Shown here one piece after another: positions 17,762 through 25,934 of a stretch of DNA of 64,000 bases. The position numbers and the translations under genes are program-made. The notes beneath the pieces were generated by a model. That model was not told where the DNA came from and did no database searches. It saw only the letters and a program-made list of their open reading frames with translations. This DNA comes from Nitrosomonas ureae (lineage in GTDB: Bacteria; Pseudomonadota; Gammaproteobacteria; Burkholderiales; Nitrosomonadaceae), in assembly GCF_900108305.1 (NCBI RefSeq), contig NZ_FNUX01000012.1, positions 1-64,000 on the forward strand. Reading direction: 5' to 3'. How positions within the stretch are numbered: position 1 is the stretch's first letter; the number at the start of each line of letters is the position of its first letter.

Positions 17762-17944
17762 TCAGCTGCAGTAATCCGGATTGATAAAATCACGCAAGCC
17801 ATGGTGTTCGAAAATCTCGCAGTAGTCCGTCTTGCCGCTACTGGACCAGTTGCTGTGCTTGTCGAGGATTTCCATCAGCCGGTTGGCATACTCGTAGCGA
17901 TCCTTGTAGGTCGATCCGGCCATCAGATCTGCGGAGGCATCCAT
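17762..17944 (-). CDS. Unassigned short ORF
   Basis: A 60-residue frame starting MDASADLMAGSTYKDRY and containing ILDKHSNWSSSGKTDYCEIF. The composition looks protein-like, with no low complexity, but I recognise no family. There is no clear Shine-Dalgarno site. It may be the N-terminal remnant of a larger protein disrupted on its C-terminal side. Confidence 0.3.
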   Translation of the reverse strand: MDASADLMAGSTYKDRYEYANRLMEILDKHSNWSSSGKTDYCEIFEHHGLRDFINPDYCS

Positions 17945-18066
17945 TTTGGTAGGTAACCATTTTATCGGGTGACTTTCCCAGAATAACGGTTGTTTGATAC
18001 TTTTTCAGAGCCGACTACTTAACAATCCTCTTACAATCACCGACACACTCAAATACGGCAATACTC

Positions 18067-18903
18067 TTATTTATTATTTCTTTCAAATCTAACATAGTTA
18101 TCGCCATTCTCATGATTTGACCTAAATCTTACTCTCTCAATAGATCTTCCAATTTCTTCGATGTTTATTGCAAGATGAATACGACGCATTACTTCATTTG
18201 AGATATCATCGAGATCAATAAAGTCTCCCGATTCGAATAATTCTTCTAAAGAATCACGTATTTCTGGATATTCTTCGATACAAGCAATTAAATTTGTGAC
18301 AACATCACGAATAGTTGGCTCTTCGATCCCCAGGGTAACGTGCAGACTATCGTCGATTGCTTGGGCAGAATGCGATGTGCCTCGTGGAACATACAACAAA
18401 TCTCCGGCACTCAGTTCGAGAGATTTAGTCAAAATTCCGACATCAAATTTAGATGACTGAAAGTGTTGGCGTTCTGTTGGTTTGGCGAAATTATTACTGT
18501 AGAAATCCCAACGTTTTTTACCGCTGATTTGAATAATAATTACGTCATGGGCGTCATAGTGGGGGATAAGACCCGATTTCTCACTTGGCGTCAGATATAG
18601 ATTTGCTCTGACATTACATTTGAACATTTGCCGAAGTATTTCACATGTTTGCCCTAATCCTGGATGAAAAAAATGTGCACCCCGGACATTAACAGTATAG
18701 CCAGGCTCATACCATTGTTTTACTTTCTGGATATCTACTACATTTTCAAAAGAAAATTTTCCGTACGGTATGTTCCGGCAAATTGCACTCATTGGCAGTA
18801 TCCTGCCTTCACCAGCCATCCTTATAGCTGGTCGGTGCAACATATGATCATTCAAAATGCGATCAAAATCCCCGGGCAAAAATATTTTCGAGTACAAGAA
18901 CAA
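18067..18903 (-). CDS. JmjC/cupin-4 Fe(II)/2-oxoglutarate oxygenase-like protein
   Basis: The 278-residue protein has the cupin-4 iron-binding pattern: H115-Y-D117 in PHYDAHDVIIIQISG, the KRWDFY strand after it, and H178 in VPRGTSHSA. RADLYxTP-like (NLYLTPSEKSG) just before the first His is also typical. Members hydroxylate ribosomal proteins or unknown targets. The frame begins seven bases after the stop of the GlxA-type gene with only a TTG start, and no good Shine-Dalgarno site is visible, so translation may depend on coupling to that gene, or the true N-terminus may be truncated. Confidence 0.75.
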   Translation of the reverse strand: MFLYSKIFLPGDFDRILNDHMLHRPAIRMAGEGRILPMSAICRNIPYGKFSFENVVDIQKVKQWYEPGYTVNVRGAHFFHPGLGQTCEILRQMFKCNVRANLYLTPSEKSGLIPHYDAHDVIIIQISGKKRWDFYSNNFAKPTERQHFQSSKFDVGILTKSLELSAGDLLYVPRGTSHSAQAIDDSLHVTLGIEEPTIRDVVTNLIACIEEYPEIRDSLEELFESGDFIDLDDISNEVMRRIHLAINIEEIGRSIERVRFRSNHENGDNYVRFERNNK

Positions 18904-18909
18904 AGATTC

Positions 18910-19890
18910 TTAGGCTATCTCGGCGGATGCTAAGCGTGGATATTTACCTTGAAAGGTTTTTCGCCATTCACTTGGAGTTACATTAAATCTATGTTTGAAA
19001 TGTTGACGCAGGGAAACAGTAGATTGAAATCCTACTTGCTCTGCAATAGTATCTATTGCTAAAGAGGTAGATTCTAACAATTCCTGGCTTCGCTGAAGAC
19101 GCTCAATTAATAGCCAATCTCCAACTGACATTCCCGTTGCTTTGTAAAATTGTCGGGTGAAGGTTCGTCGGCTCATCATGCTATATTGAGCAAGTTCATC
19201 CAAACCATGTATTTTATTTAAATTATTTCTCAAATAATCTAGAAGTCTATTGATTCTGGCATCTTGTGTTGAAACAGGCACAGGACGTTCAATAAATTGT
19301 GCCTGACCGCCTTCTCTATAAGGAGGAATCACCATACGTCTAGCCAATTTATTAGCAATTGCACTACCGTAATGTTGACGAACTAGATATAGACAACAGT
19401 CAAGCCCAGCTGCTGTCCCCGCTGAAGTAATCAAACGATCATCATCAACATATAATGCATTACAGTCGAGTTTTACATCAGGAAAACGATTTATGAAATC
19501 CTGTTCAAACTCCCAATGCGTAGCCGCCTTATGGTTTTTCAACAACCCTGCATACGCGAGTACATAAGTGCCTAAACAAAGCCCTACAATCTGGCTACCG
19601 CGTGCATATGCCTTAATCATTGCATCCAGCATTGCCTGGTTCGGCTTTTCAGCAGGATCTCGCCAAGAAGGAACAATAATAATGTCTGCTTTCGCCAATT
19701 CCTCTACACTAAGTGAAGATTGAACACTCAGCCCCTCATTTGAACGTATCGGGCCCGATTCCTCTGCATAGATCTTCAGTTCAAATAATTTTTGATCGTG
19801 TAGGAGTTCACCAAAAATAATACATGGTACCGATAAGTGAAAAGGGCTGAAATGATTAAAGGCGACAACCGCAACTAATGGGACAGCCAT
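18910..19890 (-). CDS. GlxA-type AraC-family transcriptional regulator
   Basis: This 326-residue regulator has an N-terminal DJ-1/PfpI-like domain (residues 5-190, with VGLCLGTYVLAYAGLL and THWEFEQDF). A C-terminal AraC helix-turn-helix pair follows (residues 215-320, SMMSRRTFTRQFYKATGMS and VGFQSTVSLRQHFKHRFNVTPS). GlxA-like proteins control small local catabolic or detoxification genes. Its neighbours on the same strand are the MBL-fold hydrolase upstream (124-base gap) and the JmjC protein downstream (near overlap), so those are the likely targets. Confidence 0.88.
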   Translation of the reverse strand: MAVPLVAVVAFNHFSPFHLSVPCIIFGELLHDQKLFELKIYAEESGPIRSNEGLSVQSSLSVEELAKADIIIVPSWRDPAEKPNQAMLDAMIKAYARGSQIVGLCLGTYVLAYAGLLKNHKAATHWEFEQDFINRFPDVKLDCNALYVDDDRLITSAGTAAGLDCCLYLVRQHYGSAIANKLARRMVIPPYREGGQAQFIERPVPVSTQDARINRLLDYLRNNLNKIHGLDELAQYSMMSRRTFTRQFYKATGMSVGDWLLIERLQRSQELLESTSLAIDTIAEQVGFQSTVSLRQHFKHRFNVTPSEWRKTFQGKYPRLASAEIA

Positions 19891-20013
19891 ATTAAAACCT
19901 CGCAGGTTAAACTTTTTTACCGTTCAAATAGTATTTATGATGAAAGCTTGTAAATAATCAGACAATATATGTAAAAAATAATGCATCAATAAGGTAGATG
20001 CATTATTTTGGCC

Positions 20014-20784
20014 TCAGAATGTATATGATTCACCATCATGTGGTACTAATACTCGTTGCGTCATTTCCTTTACTCTAAGAAATTCACCCAGCTCTTTTCT
20101 GGTTAAAGTGGCATGATTCACTGCTTCCATGTGGCTTGCAATAATGGTTGCATTAGGAGCGGCTTTGTAGACCTCATAAATATCTTCCTTGCCCATGATA
20201 ATGGATTCATTACCAATAACTTGTGCATCACAACTATTTAATACAACCACATCAGGATGATATTTTTTCAAGCTTTGTTCGACTTCCGTACACCAAACCG
20301 TATCTCCAGCGATATAAAATGTTTTTTCATTTGGATGTTTGAAAATGATACCGCTCACTTCGCCCAGCAATTCTTTCATGTCTTCAACTACCTTCGGCCT
20401 GCCGTGTTGTCCTAGGGTTTTAATCAGCGTAATACCCTCATAATCGTTGACTTCATTTAGTATTTGAACATTGTTAAATCCGGCGGATTTGACGGCTTTT
20501 GCATCTTTTTCATGTTGGGTAAAAATCAACATGTCTTTAGGAATTGCCTTTTTAGCCGCATCATCCCAATGATCTGGATGATCATGCGTTAAGATAACCG
20601 CATCCACATCAATTATCTCATCGATCGGCATAGGTAATTCCGACGTTGGATTACGAATGTGCTCATTGATCGTCCCGCCAAATCCAGGTAAGGCTCCTTT
20701 TTCCGCTAGCCAAGGATCAATTAATATTTTCTTACCACCATAATTAATTTTAAGTGTGGCATTTCTGATTTGAGTAAATTGCAT
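20014..20784 (-). CDS. MBL-fold metallohydrolase (UlaG-like)
   Basis: A 256-residue protein of the metallo-beta-lactamase fold. The zinc motif T66-H-D-H-P-D-H72 is complete, and the third His (LGQHGRP), the bridging Asp (IAGDTVW) and the last His (ASHMEAVNH) are all present. The family includes lactonases and phosphodiesterases of the UlaG type; the substrate is open. No signal peptide. A strong GAGGAG lies upstream of the ATG. It is probably regulated by, or transcribed with, the GlxA-type gene behind it. Confidence 0.88.
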   Translation of the reverse strand: MQFTQIRNATLKINYGGKKILIDPWLAEKGALPGFGGTINEHIRNPTSELPMPIDEIIDVDAVILTHDHPDHWDDAAKKAIPKDMLIFTQHEKDAKAVKSAGFNNVQILNEVNDYEGITLIKTLGQHGRPKVVEDMKELLGEVSGIIFKHPNEKTFYIAGDTVWCTEVEQSLKKYHPDVVVLNSCDAQVIGNESIIMGKEDIYEVYKAAPNATIIASHMEAVNHATLTRKELGEFLRVKEMTQRVLVPHDGESYTF

Positions 20785-21052
20785 TTTGTGGTGCTCCTCT
20801 AATGGTTTGTGTAGAAGACATTATGAGGAAGCTAATAAAAAATTATTAGTGGCCCTAGGGTCATTTATCAGAGCTTTTGGGCCATATAATATAAAACCGC
20901 TAATGGTTGCTTTAATCTTCAGATTTTATATACATCTAGGAGGGAGAGGGTTAGCAGTCTGACAAGCTTCTATTTTGTTGCTAGTGATTCCAGAATAACC
21001 TATTAATCTGTTCAATATCTTATGTTTTTAATTTATCTGAAATTTATTAAAG

Positions 21053-21196
21053 TTATCTCCTACTCATGCAAGAGTGCATGAATGCTCTTCCCGCTAAGGC
21101 ACATTTATCATTTTGTTCCAACTGATTAGAAGTATCATATGTCGCGCAGCCGATTAAGCCACAAATAATCATTAAAATAATAACGAGAATTTTCAT
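21053..21196 (-). CDS. Small lipoprotein, 47 residues
   Basis: The frame reads MKILVIILMIICGLIGCATY, giving a clean signal and lipobox (LIGC), and ends after AGRAFMHSCMSRR. AGGGAA lies about 17 bases before the ATG, which is far. Size and composition resemble small entericidin-like or unnamed outer-membrane lipoproteins. It lies immediately beside the left end of the IS200-like relic, which may have removed its promoter. Confidence 0.55.
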   Translation of the reverse strand: MKILVIILMIICGLIGCATYDTSNQLEQNDKCALAGRAFMHSCMSRR

Positions 21197-21210
21197 TTTT
21201 TCATCTTGTG

Positions 21211-21706
21211 ATTCCCTGTGGTTTTGCCACGGGAATCTAATTAGGTTTTAGCATGCTGGGATGCGAGATGCCGTAGAAAAGGCGAGCCACTATACGTGGT
21301 AGATACATTATCACATTGTATTTCCTGTGAAATACAGACGAGGGCTGTTAGACGAAGCGGTTGTAAGAATCATTATGATGACTACGAAAGAGATAGAAGA
21401 GCGCTACGACATTGAGTTTGAGCAGATAGGTTGCGCAAAGACCACGTCATATACTTTGTACAGCGCATCCGAAGATTGCACCGGGTCAGATTGTAAGGGT
21501 GTTCAAGAGCATTACAGCGCGAGAATTGTTTAAGAAGAGGCCGGAAGACCTGTGGAATGGAGAGTTTTGGACGGATGGCTATTATCGCAACTGTAGGGGG
21601 AAGAGCGGATTGGAATGTCGTTGAGCGGTATGTAAAGAACCAAGGTAAGCCAAAAGAAGAACTGCGTCAGCTTGCGCTTTTCTAATACCCCGTGGTCTTG
21701 CCAGGG
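21211..21706 (+). mobile_element. Degraded IS200/IS605-family element
   Basis: An imperfect hairpin at 21211-21236 (ATTCCC-T-GTGG, loop TTTTG, CCAC-GGGAAT) marks the left end. A related hairpin at 21688-21706 (CCC..TGG, loop TCTTG, CCAGGG) marks the right end. Between them lies the broken tnpA. Subterminal hairpins in place of inverted repeats are the hallmark of this family. Confidence 0.65.
21281..21685 (+). pseudogene. tnpA: IS200-like transposase TnpA, frameshifted
   Basis: Three frames together restore a Y1 HUH transposase: HYHIVFPVKYRRGLLDEAVV and YDIEFEQIGCAKDHVIYFVQ, then (shifted) IAPGQIVRVFKSITARELF and LWNGEFWTDGYY, then (shifted) IATVGGRADWNVVERYVKNQ ending LRQLALF at TAA 21683. 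A TAG lies in the N-terminal part. At least two frameshifts make it inactive. Confidence 0.8.
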
Positions 21707-21833
21707 AGGTTGTTTATTTCTGAAAATCTGAAACAAGTTGATTATTTGCACTAACAAGCACCCAATCACGCCATGCGAAAAGGTAGAAGTGTCATACGCT
21801 CAGAAAAATAATAAGCTCTGCTGAAATGATTTT

Positions 21834-22673
21834 ATGTTTGAACCTTATTTAAGCCGATGGAATCTCCTTCCCGATGGCGACCCCATTGTCGCGCGCGGCA
21901 GCTATTTATTGCCCGTGCGTATGGATGGGCACATAAATGGCAATCCTGCCATGCTGAAAATTGCCCTGGATGCCGAAGAAAAATTCGGCGGTTTAGTCAT
22001 GCAATGGTGGAATGGCGATGGCGCAGCGCGAGTGTATGCTTACGCAGGTGATGCACTACTGATGGAGCGGGCACAAGGAAAAAATTCTCTCATGGAAATG
22101 GCGTGCCAAGGTCAGGATGATGAGGCGAGCTGCATCGCTTGCAATGTCATTGCCAAATTACACCAACCCCGATCTATGCCGCCGGCAGAGCTTATCCCGT
22201 TAAATATTTGGTTTGAAGCGTTAGAATCGGCTGCACAACGTGAAGGTGGTTTGTTTCTCCAAAGTCTAGCTGCCGCCCGCGAGCTGTTGGCGTCACCGCG
22301 CGACATTGTAGTGCTGCATGGCGACATACATCATGAAAACGTATTAGATTTTGGTCCGCGCGGTTGGCTTGCCATCGACCCGAAGCGCTTAATCGGTGAA
22401 CGCGGCTATGATTATGCGAATCTTCTGTGCAATCCTGAATTGCCAACGGTCACTGATCCCATCAGATTTATTCGCCAATCTCACGTGATTACGCAAGCTG
22501 CTAATTTGGAACGACGGCGCTTATTGCAGTGGACATTGGCGTATGCTGGCTTATCGGCTTCATGGTTTTTGGAAGATGGTGATCGCCAAAACGCAAATTC
22601 GGATTTATCCATTGCTAAACTCGCTCTGCAAGCCCTGTTATGGGAAGTAAATAATCATGACGACTTCCATTGA
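21834..22673 (+). CDS. APH(6)-type aminoglycoside (streptomycin) phosphotransferase
   Basis: The 279-residue kinase belongs to the APH(6)/hydroxyurea phosphotransferase family. Catalytic loop HGDIHHENVL at residues 162-171, metal-binding IDPKRLIGE at 181-189, and the N-terminal layout AMLKIAL followed by WWNGDGAARVYAY and LLMERA match StrB/APH(6) proteins. These enzymes phosphorylate streptomycin at the 6-hydroxyl. It is clearly different from StrB, so substrate and resistance level are uncertain. The stop overlaps the start of a truncated acetyltransferase, giving a two-gene drug-modification operon. Confidence 0.8.
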   Translation: MFEPYLSRWNLLPDGDPIVARGSYLLPVRMDGHINGNPAMLKIALDAEEKFGGLVMQWWNGDGAARVYAYAGDALLMERAQGKNSLMEMACQGQDDEASCIACNVIAKLHQPRSMPPAELIPLNIWFEALESAAQREGGLFLQSLAAARELLASPRDIVVLHGDIHHENVLDFGPRGWLAIDPKRLIGERGYDYANLLCNPELPTVTDPIRFIRQSHVITQAANLERRRLLQWTLAYAGLSASWFLEDGDRQNANSDLSIAKLALQALLWEVNNHDDFH

Positions 22674-22830
22674 CGAACTGCGCATTGAACCTATCACATA
22701 CGATAACGCGACCGATGCTAAGGTAATTGATGGAACATTTATCATTAATACTCGCTTGTTGCTTTCGACTTCATCTGATGGCTTCCGCTACGAGATAATC
22801 TCCATAAGGTTGCTGTGTTTGGCATATTGA
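22657..22830 (+). pseudogene. Truncated GNAT acetyltransferase (streptothricin acetyltransferase-like)
   Basis: The frame overlaps the kinase gene by 17 bases and reads MTTSIDELRIEPITYDNATD, then VIDGTFIINTRLLL and DGFRYEI, and then runs into IS1595 sequence and stops at 22828. The opening resembles SatA-type GNATs (IExLTxxN, DGxFxVxxxLxL). The acetyl-CoA-binding core is missing. The break falls near 22797, where the IS1595 frame takes over. Confidence 0.6.
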
Positions 22831-23168
22831 AACGCGGTGGTAAGGTCTATACGAAGGTTGTTGGAGATACCAAGACAGAAACGTTGATGCCGCCCATTAC
22901 TAGAAAAATAGCACCTGACAGCATAGTTTATACAGACTGTTACCGCAGTTATAATGCTCTCGACGTGAATCATTTTTACCATGAACGGATCAATCATTCC
23001 ACGCTATTTGCTCAAGGTAAGAATCACATCAACGGCATTGAAAACTTTTGGAATCAGGCAAAATGCGTCTTAAGAAAATACAATGGTATTCCTAAAGGAT
23101 CATTTCCTCTGTTTCTCAAAGAATGTGAATTTAGATTTAATTATGGAACACCTAAACAGCAACTATAA
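22803..23168 (+). pseudogene. C-terminal fragment of an IS1595-family transposase
   Basis: The frame reads HKVAVFGILKRGGKVYTKVV, then VYTDCYRSYNAL and GIENFWNQAKCVLRKYNG, ending FRFNYGTPKQQL. These are the central and C-terminal parts of the DDE domain of ISXO2-like (IS1595) transposases, including the second Asp (YTDCYRSY) and the Glu/Asn region (GIENFW). The N-terminal zinc-binding half and the first Asp are absent, so it cannot work. It interrupts the acetyltransferase gene. Confidence 0.8.
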
Positions 23169-23685
23169 ATACACAAACTTTGGACCCAGATTTAACCTAA
23201 TCTACTACAGCCCCTATTTTTTTAAATATGCGATGAGCTGGTATTTAGTGCTACTGTTCTTGCAATTGGTGTAGAACCGATTAAAACAAGATTCTTATAG
23301 AATTTTATAAAAATATTGCGTGGCTCTGGATTGTTGTATCGTTAAAGCAAGAAGCTATATGGGGCACGGATACTTGATCTTGTGCGGCATAACCTGCTCT
23401 AGTAATAGAAAGTGTGTTGTGCAACTGTAGTGCTTTTGTTTTCAGTGCGATTGCTAAATAAAAGCTCAACATCTATAAACTGATGCGATTATGGTCAAGT
23501 GAATAGTGAACGCATGCATTTATTGTGGTACAAACCATCTTTGTCGTTGGATGCAGATGCGCTCGACTTGATGTATTCATAATCAGAGCGATCTTTTCTG
23601 AACACTAGTCGTGCATGGGTTGTGTTAAAAAAACTGGATACTTTATATAGTTACTGTTCAATGCATAGAAAATTGGTGAAATAGC
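23169..23685. other. Non-coding stretch before the methylase operon
   Basis: No convincing gene. A short minus-strand frame near 23500-23620 (FRKDRSDYEYIKSSASASND) may be the tail of a lost protein. The 517 bases probably contain the promoter of the AT-rich operon that starts at 23686, but I see no clear -35/-10 pair. Confidence 0.4.
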
Positions 23686-24651
23686 GTGGCATCAGAATCT
23701 CTCAAAATTAGATCCCTTTCTGGCAGTTTATTGAGATACCCGGGTGGAAAAGGCCGACATGCTAAAATACTCGTGTCTATTTTTAAGCTGAACAAACTGC
23801 AACCGAAAACATTTATTGAACCATTCTGTGGTGGAGCTTCAATTTCTCTAAACCTACTGGAAGCTGATGCAGTTGAAACAATTAGTCTAAATGACTTAGA
23901 TCCAATGATCGCATCTCTATGGAAAGCTGTTTTTTCTACCTCCGATAGCAAATGGCTTTGCGAGCAAGTAATGACCGCTCCTTTGACACTTGAATACTGG
24001 GATTATCAAAAATCAAAAACTCCTCAAACACTTAGAGAACAGGCATTCCAATGCCTCTATCTCAACAGAACCTCTTTTTCTGGTTTATTACATAAGCATG
24101 CAGGTCCTATTGGAGGAAGAAAACAGGATCGCTGGACAATTGGATGTAGATTCAATCGAGAAAAATTGGCTGCACGGATAGAAAAATTGTCTAGTTATGC
24201 AGATAGGGTAAATTTTATTGAAAATAAACCTTGGAGGAATTTTATCTGTCAAAGCATTACTTCCTCATGTTTTCTTTATTTTGATCCCCCCTACTACAAC
24301 AAGGCGGATAGACTTTATAGATATGTATTTGATGAAAATGAACACGCTGCATTATATGAATATTTACATAATTTTTGCGATATTCCTTGGGTTTTATCGT
24401 ATGATGATTCAAAAATTATTCGTGATATGTATCTGTCTGGAAAACAAGTTAACGGCTGCATAATTGATAGTACATACTCAACCCATCCAATTGGTGGGAA
24501 TTCATTTATTGGAAGAGAGCTACTATTAACTAACCTGAAAACTTTGCCAAAGTTTGATACGAACTATTATCACAGTGGAATTTCAATAAGAGATTTTGAT
24601 GCTAAGTCATCAAAATTTATGAATCAAACAAATAATTTCATTCCAGTGTAA
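23686..24651 (+). CDS. D12-class (Dam-like) DNA adenine N6-methyltransferase
   Basis: A 321-residue methyltransferase of the D12 family. The SAM-binding N-terminal motif LLRYPGGKGRHAK is at residues 15-27, FIEPFCGGASISL at 43-55, the catalytic DPPYY at 200-204, and the final strand ENEHAALYEYLHN follows. D12 enzymes methylate adenine, as in GATC-type sites. No restriction enzyme gene lies beside it. Start is GTG at 23686; no better in-frame start is visible. It is the first gene of a tight AT-rich operon with the HIT, membrane and PEP/MazG genes. Confidence 0.88.
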   Translation: MASESLKIRSLSGSLLRYPGGKGRHAKILVSIFKLNKLQPKTFIEPFCGGASISLNLLEADAVETISLNDLDPMIASLWKAVFSTSDSKWLCEQVMTAPLTLEYWDYQKSKTPQTLREQAFQCLYLNRTSFSGLLHKHAGPIGGRKQDRWTIGCRFNREKLAARIEKLSSYADRVNFIENKPWRNFICQSITSSCFLYFDPPYYNKADRLYRYVFDENEHAALYEYLHNFCDIPWVLSYDDSKIIRDMYLSGKQVNGCIIDSTYSTHPIGGNSFIGRELLLTNLKTLPKFDTNYYHSGISIRDFDAKSSKFMNQTNNFIPV

Positions 24652-24694
24652 ATTATTAAGCTTAACTGACCATTTTTTATTAGTGAGTTCAAAA

Positions 24695-25327
24695 ATGAAA
24701 AGTACAACAACTGATTTATGCAGGTTGTGCTCAATCGTAAAAAGCAGACATATAAACGGAATTGTCGATAAACCAATTCATGAAACGCCCAATTACATGG
24801 TAATTCCTTCAATTGGGGCTTTTATAGATGGATGGGTAATGATTGTTCCAAGAAAACATATATATGACATGTCAGAACTGTACGAAGATGATGAATTTGT
24901 AAGATTGGCACTAAAAATTTATAAATATATTGAAGAAAAATTTGGTCGGCCAGTAATGTTTGAGCATGGTGCATCATATAGCGGCTCTCCAACAGGATGC
25001 GGCGTTGATCATGCTCATTTTCATTTCGTCCCATTTGTTGAATCTCTATTAGAAGATTTAAAAGAGACTAGGTTACCGTGGCAAAAATGTATCGCAAGTG
25101 AAATTACCAATAAATCATGTGGCCGAGACTACCTTTTTTATAGTGAAACACCACCAACTCTTAGCAAAATTAATGGGTATTTGCACATAGTTGATAGACC
25201 AGTTTCTCAATTCTTTAGAAAAATATTGGCAAGGAAAACAGGAAATGAGCTTATTAGCGACTACAAGAATTTTCCCCTCCTTGAAAAAACCCAACGAACA
25301 GCACTAGAGCTGCAAGGCCTAAGCTAG
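24695..25327 (+). CDS. HIT-family nucleotide hydrolase/transferase-like protein
   Basis: The 210-residue protein shows the histidine triad H106-A-H-F-H110 within GCGVDHAHFHFVPF, an N-terminal CRLC pair at residues 9-12, and WVMIVPRKHI in the core strand. HIT proteins hydrolyse or transfer nucleotidyl groups on AMP-linked substrates. The part after residue 120 is an extension of about 90 residues that I do not recognise. The ATG at 24695 is preferred; an in-frame GTG lies 12 bases upstream. It sits 43 bases after the methylase and 17 before the membrane gene. Confidence 0.82.
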   Translation: MKSTTTDLCRLCSIVKSRHINGIVDKPIHETPNYMVIPSIGAFIDGWVMIVPRKHIYDMSELYEDDEFVRLALKIYKYIEEKFGRPVMFEHGASYSGSPTGCGVDHAHFHFVPFVESLLEDLKETRLPWQKCIASEITNKSCGRDYLFYSETPPTLSKINGYLHIVDRPVSQFFRKILARKTGNELISDYKNFPLLEKTQRTALELQGLS

Positions 25328-25344
25328 TTTCTGGAATAAATCCG

Positions 25345-25920
25345 ATGAGTAACAATAGCCATGAAGCACATGATCCCAATGCGAGCACGGCTGAGCCTAC
25401 TGATGGAAGGCAACAATATGAATGGCAAAGCAAATATCCTAAAGATGCGATGCAAATTATAAGGTTCGAGTCTATCTATCTATTTATTCTGCTTCTTATG
25501 TCACTTCTCGGAATACTTTTAACGTGGAATAGATATCTCGAAAACTTTCTTTTTAATCCAGAAATATTAGATCCAAAAATTTTTCGTATTTACAGCTACT
25601 ATTGTTTTGCGGGACTATTAGGGGGAACAACCTTTTCGATAAAGTACATGTACCGGGTAGTTGCGCGTGGATATTGGCACCTGGACAGACAAATTTGGAG
25701 ATTGTTATCACCTTTTATGTCTATAAGCATATCTTTTGCTGTCGGTACATTAATTAGCGCAAGTTATATTGGGTCAGATACCATTAAATTTAGTCATTCA
25801 GCAGCATCGGCTATAGGCATTGGATTCTTAGTTGGTTATTTTGCTGACCAAGCAATCGGAAAAATGTATGAAATTGCAATGGTTCTTTTTGGTCCTACAA
25901 GCTTACATCATAAAAAATAA
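25345..25920 (+). CDS. Four-helix membrane protein of unknown function
   Basis: The 191-residue protein starts with a 40-residue polar segment. Four hydrophobic segments follow, at about 43-62 (YLFILLLMSLLGILLTW), 85-102, 120-142 and 152-172 (GIGFLVGYFADQAIGKM). Between helices 2 and 3 is a charged loop, RVVARGYWHLDRQIWRLLSP. I recognise no named family. Small membrane proteins next to nucleotide-processing genes are often effectors in defence operons, but nothing here proves that. It lies 17 bases after the HIT gene and 14 before the next start. Confidence 0.75.
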   Translation: MSNNSHEAHDPNASTAEPTDGRQQYEWQSKYPKDAMQIIRFESIYLFILLLMSLLGILLTWNRYLENFLFNPEILDPKIFRIYSYYCFAGLLGGTTFSIKYMYRVVARGYWHLDRQIWRLLSPFMSISISFAVGTLISASYIGSDTIKFSHSAASAIGIGFLVGYFADQAIGKMYEIAMVLFGPTSLHHKK

Positions 25921-25934
25921 AGTACATAAAAGTG

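Larger units (their letters stand above)
17049..18066. other. Gene-poor region with unassigned short frames
   Basis: No recognisable intact gene. A short minus-strand frame at 17762-17944 is annotated separately. Other frames here (for example minus 17554-17802) have no motif I recognise and may be decayed. The hairpin at 17491-17519 suggests an insertion-sequence end. Confidence 0.4.

Noticed and set aside
23686-24651. Methylase as half of a restriction-modification system
   Set aside because: No gene with a nuclease motif lies beside it; its partners are HIT, membrane and PEP/MazG proteins.
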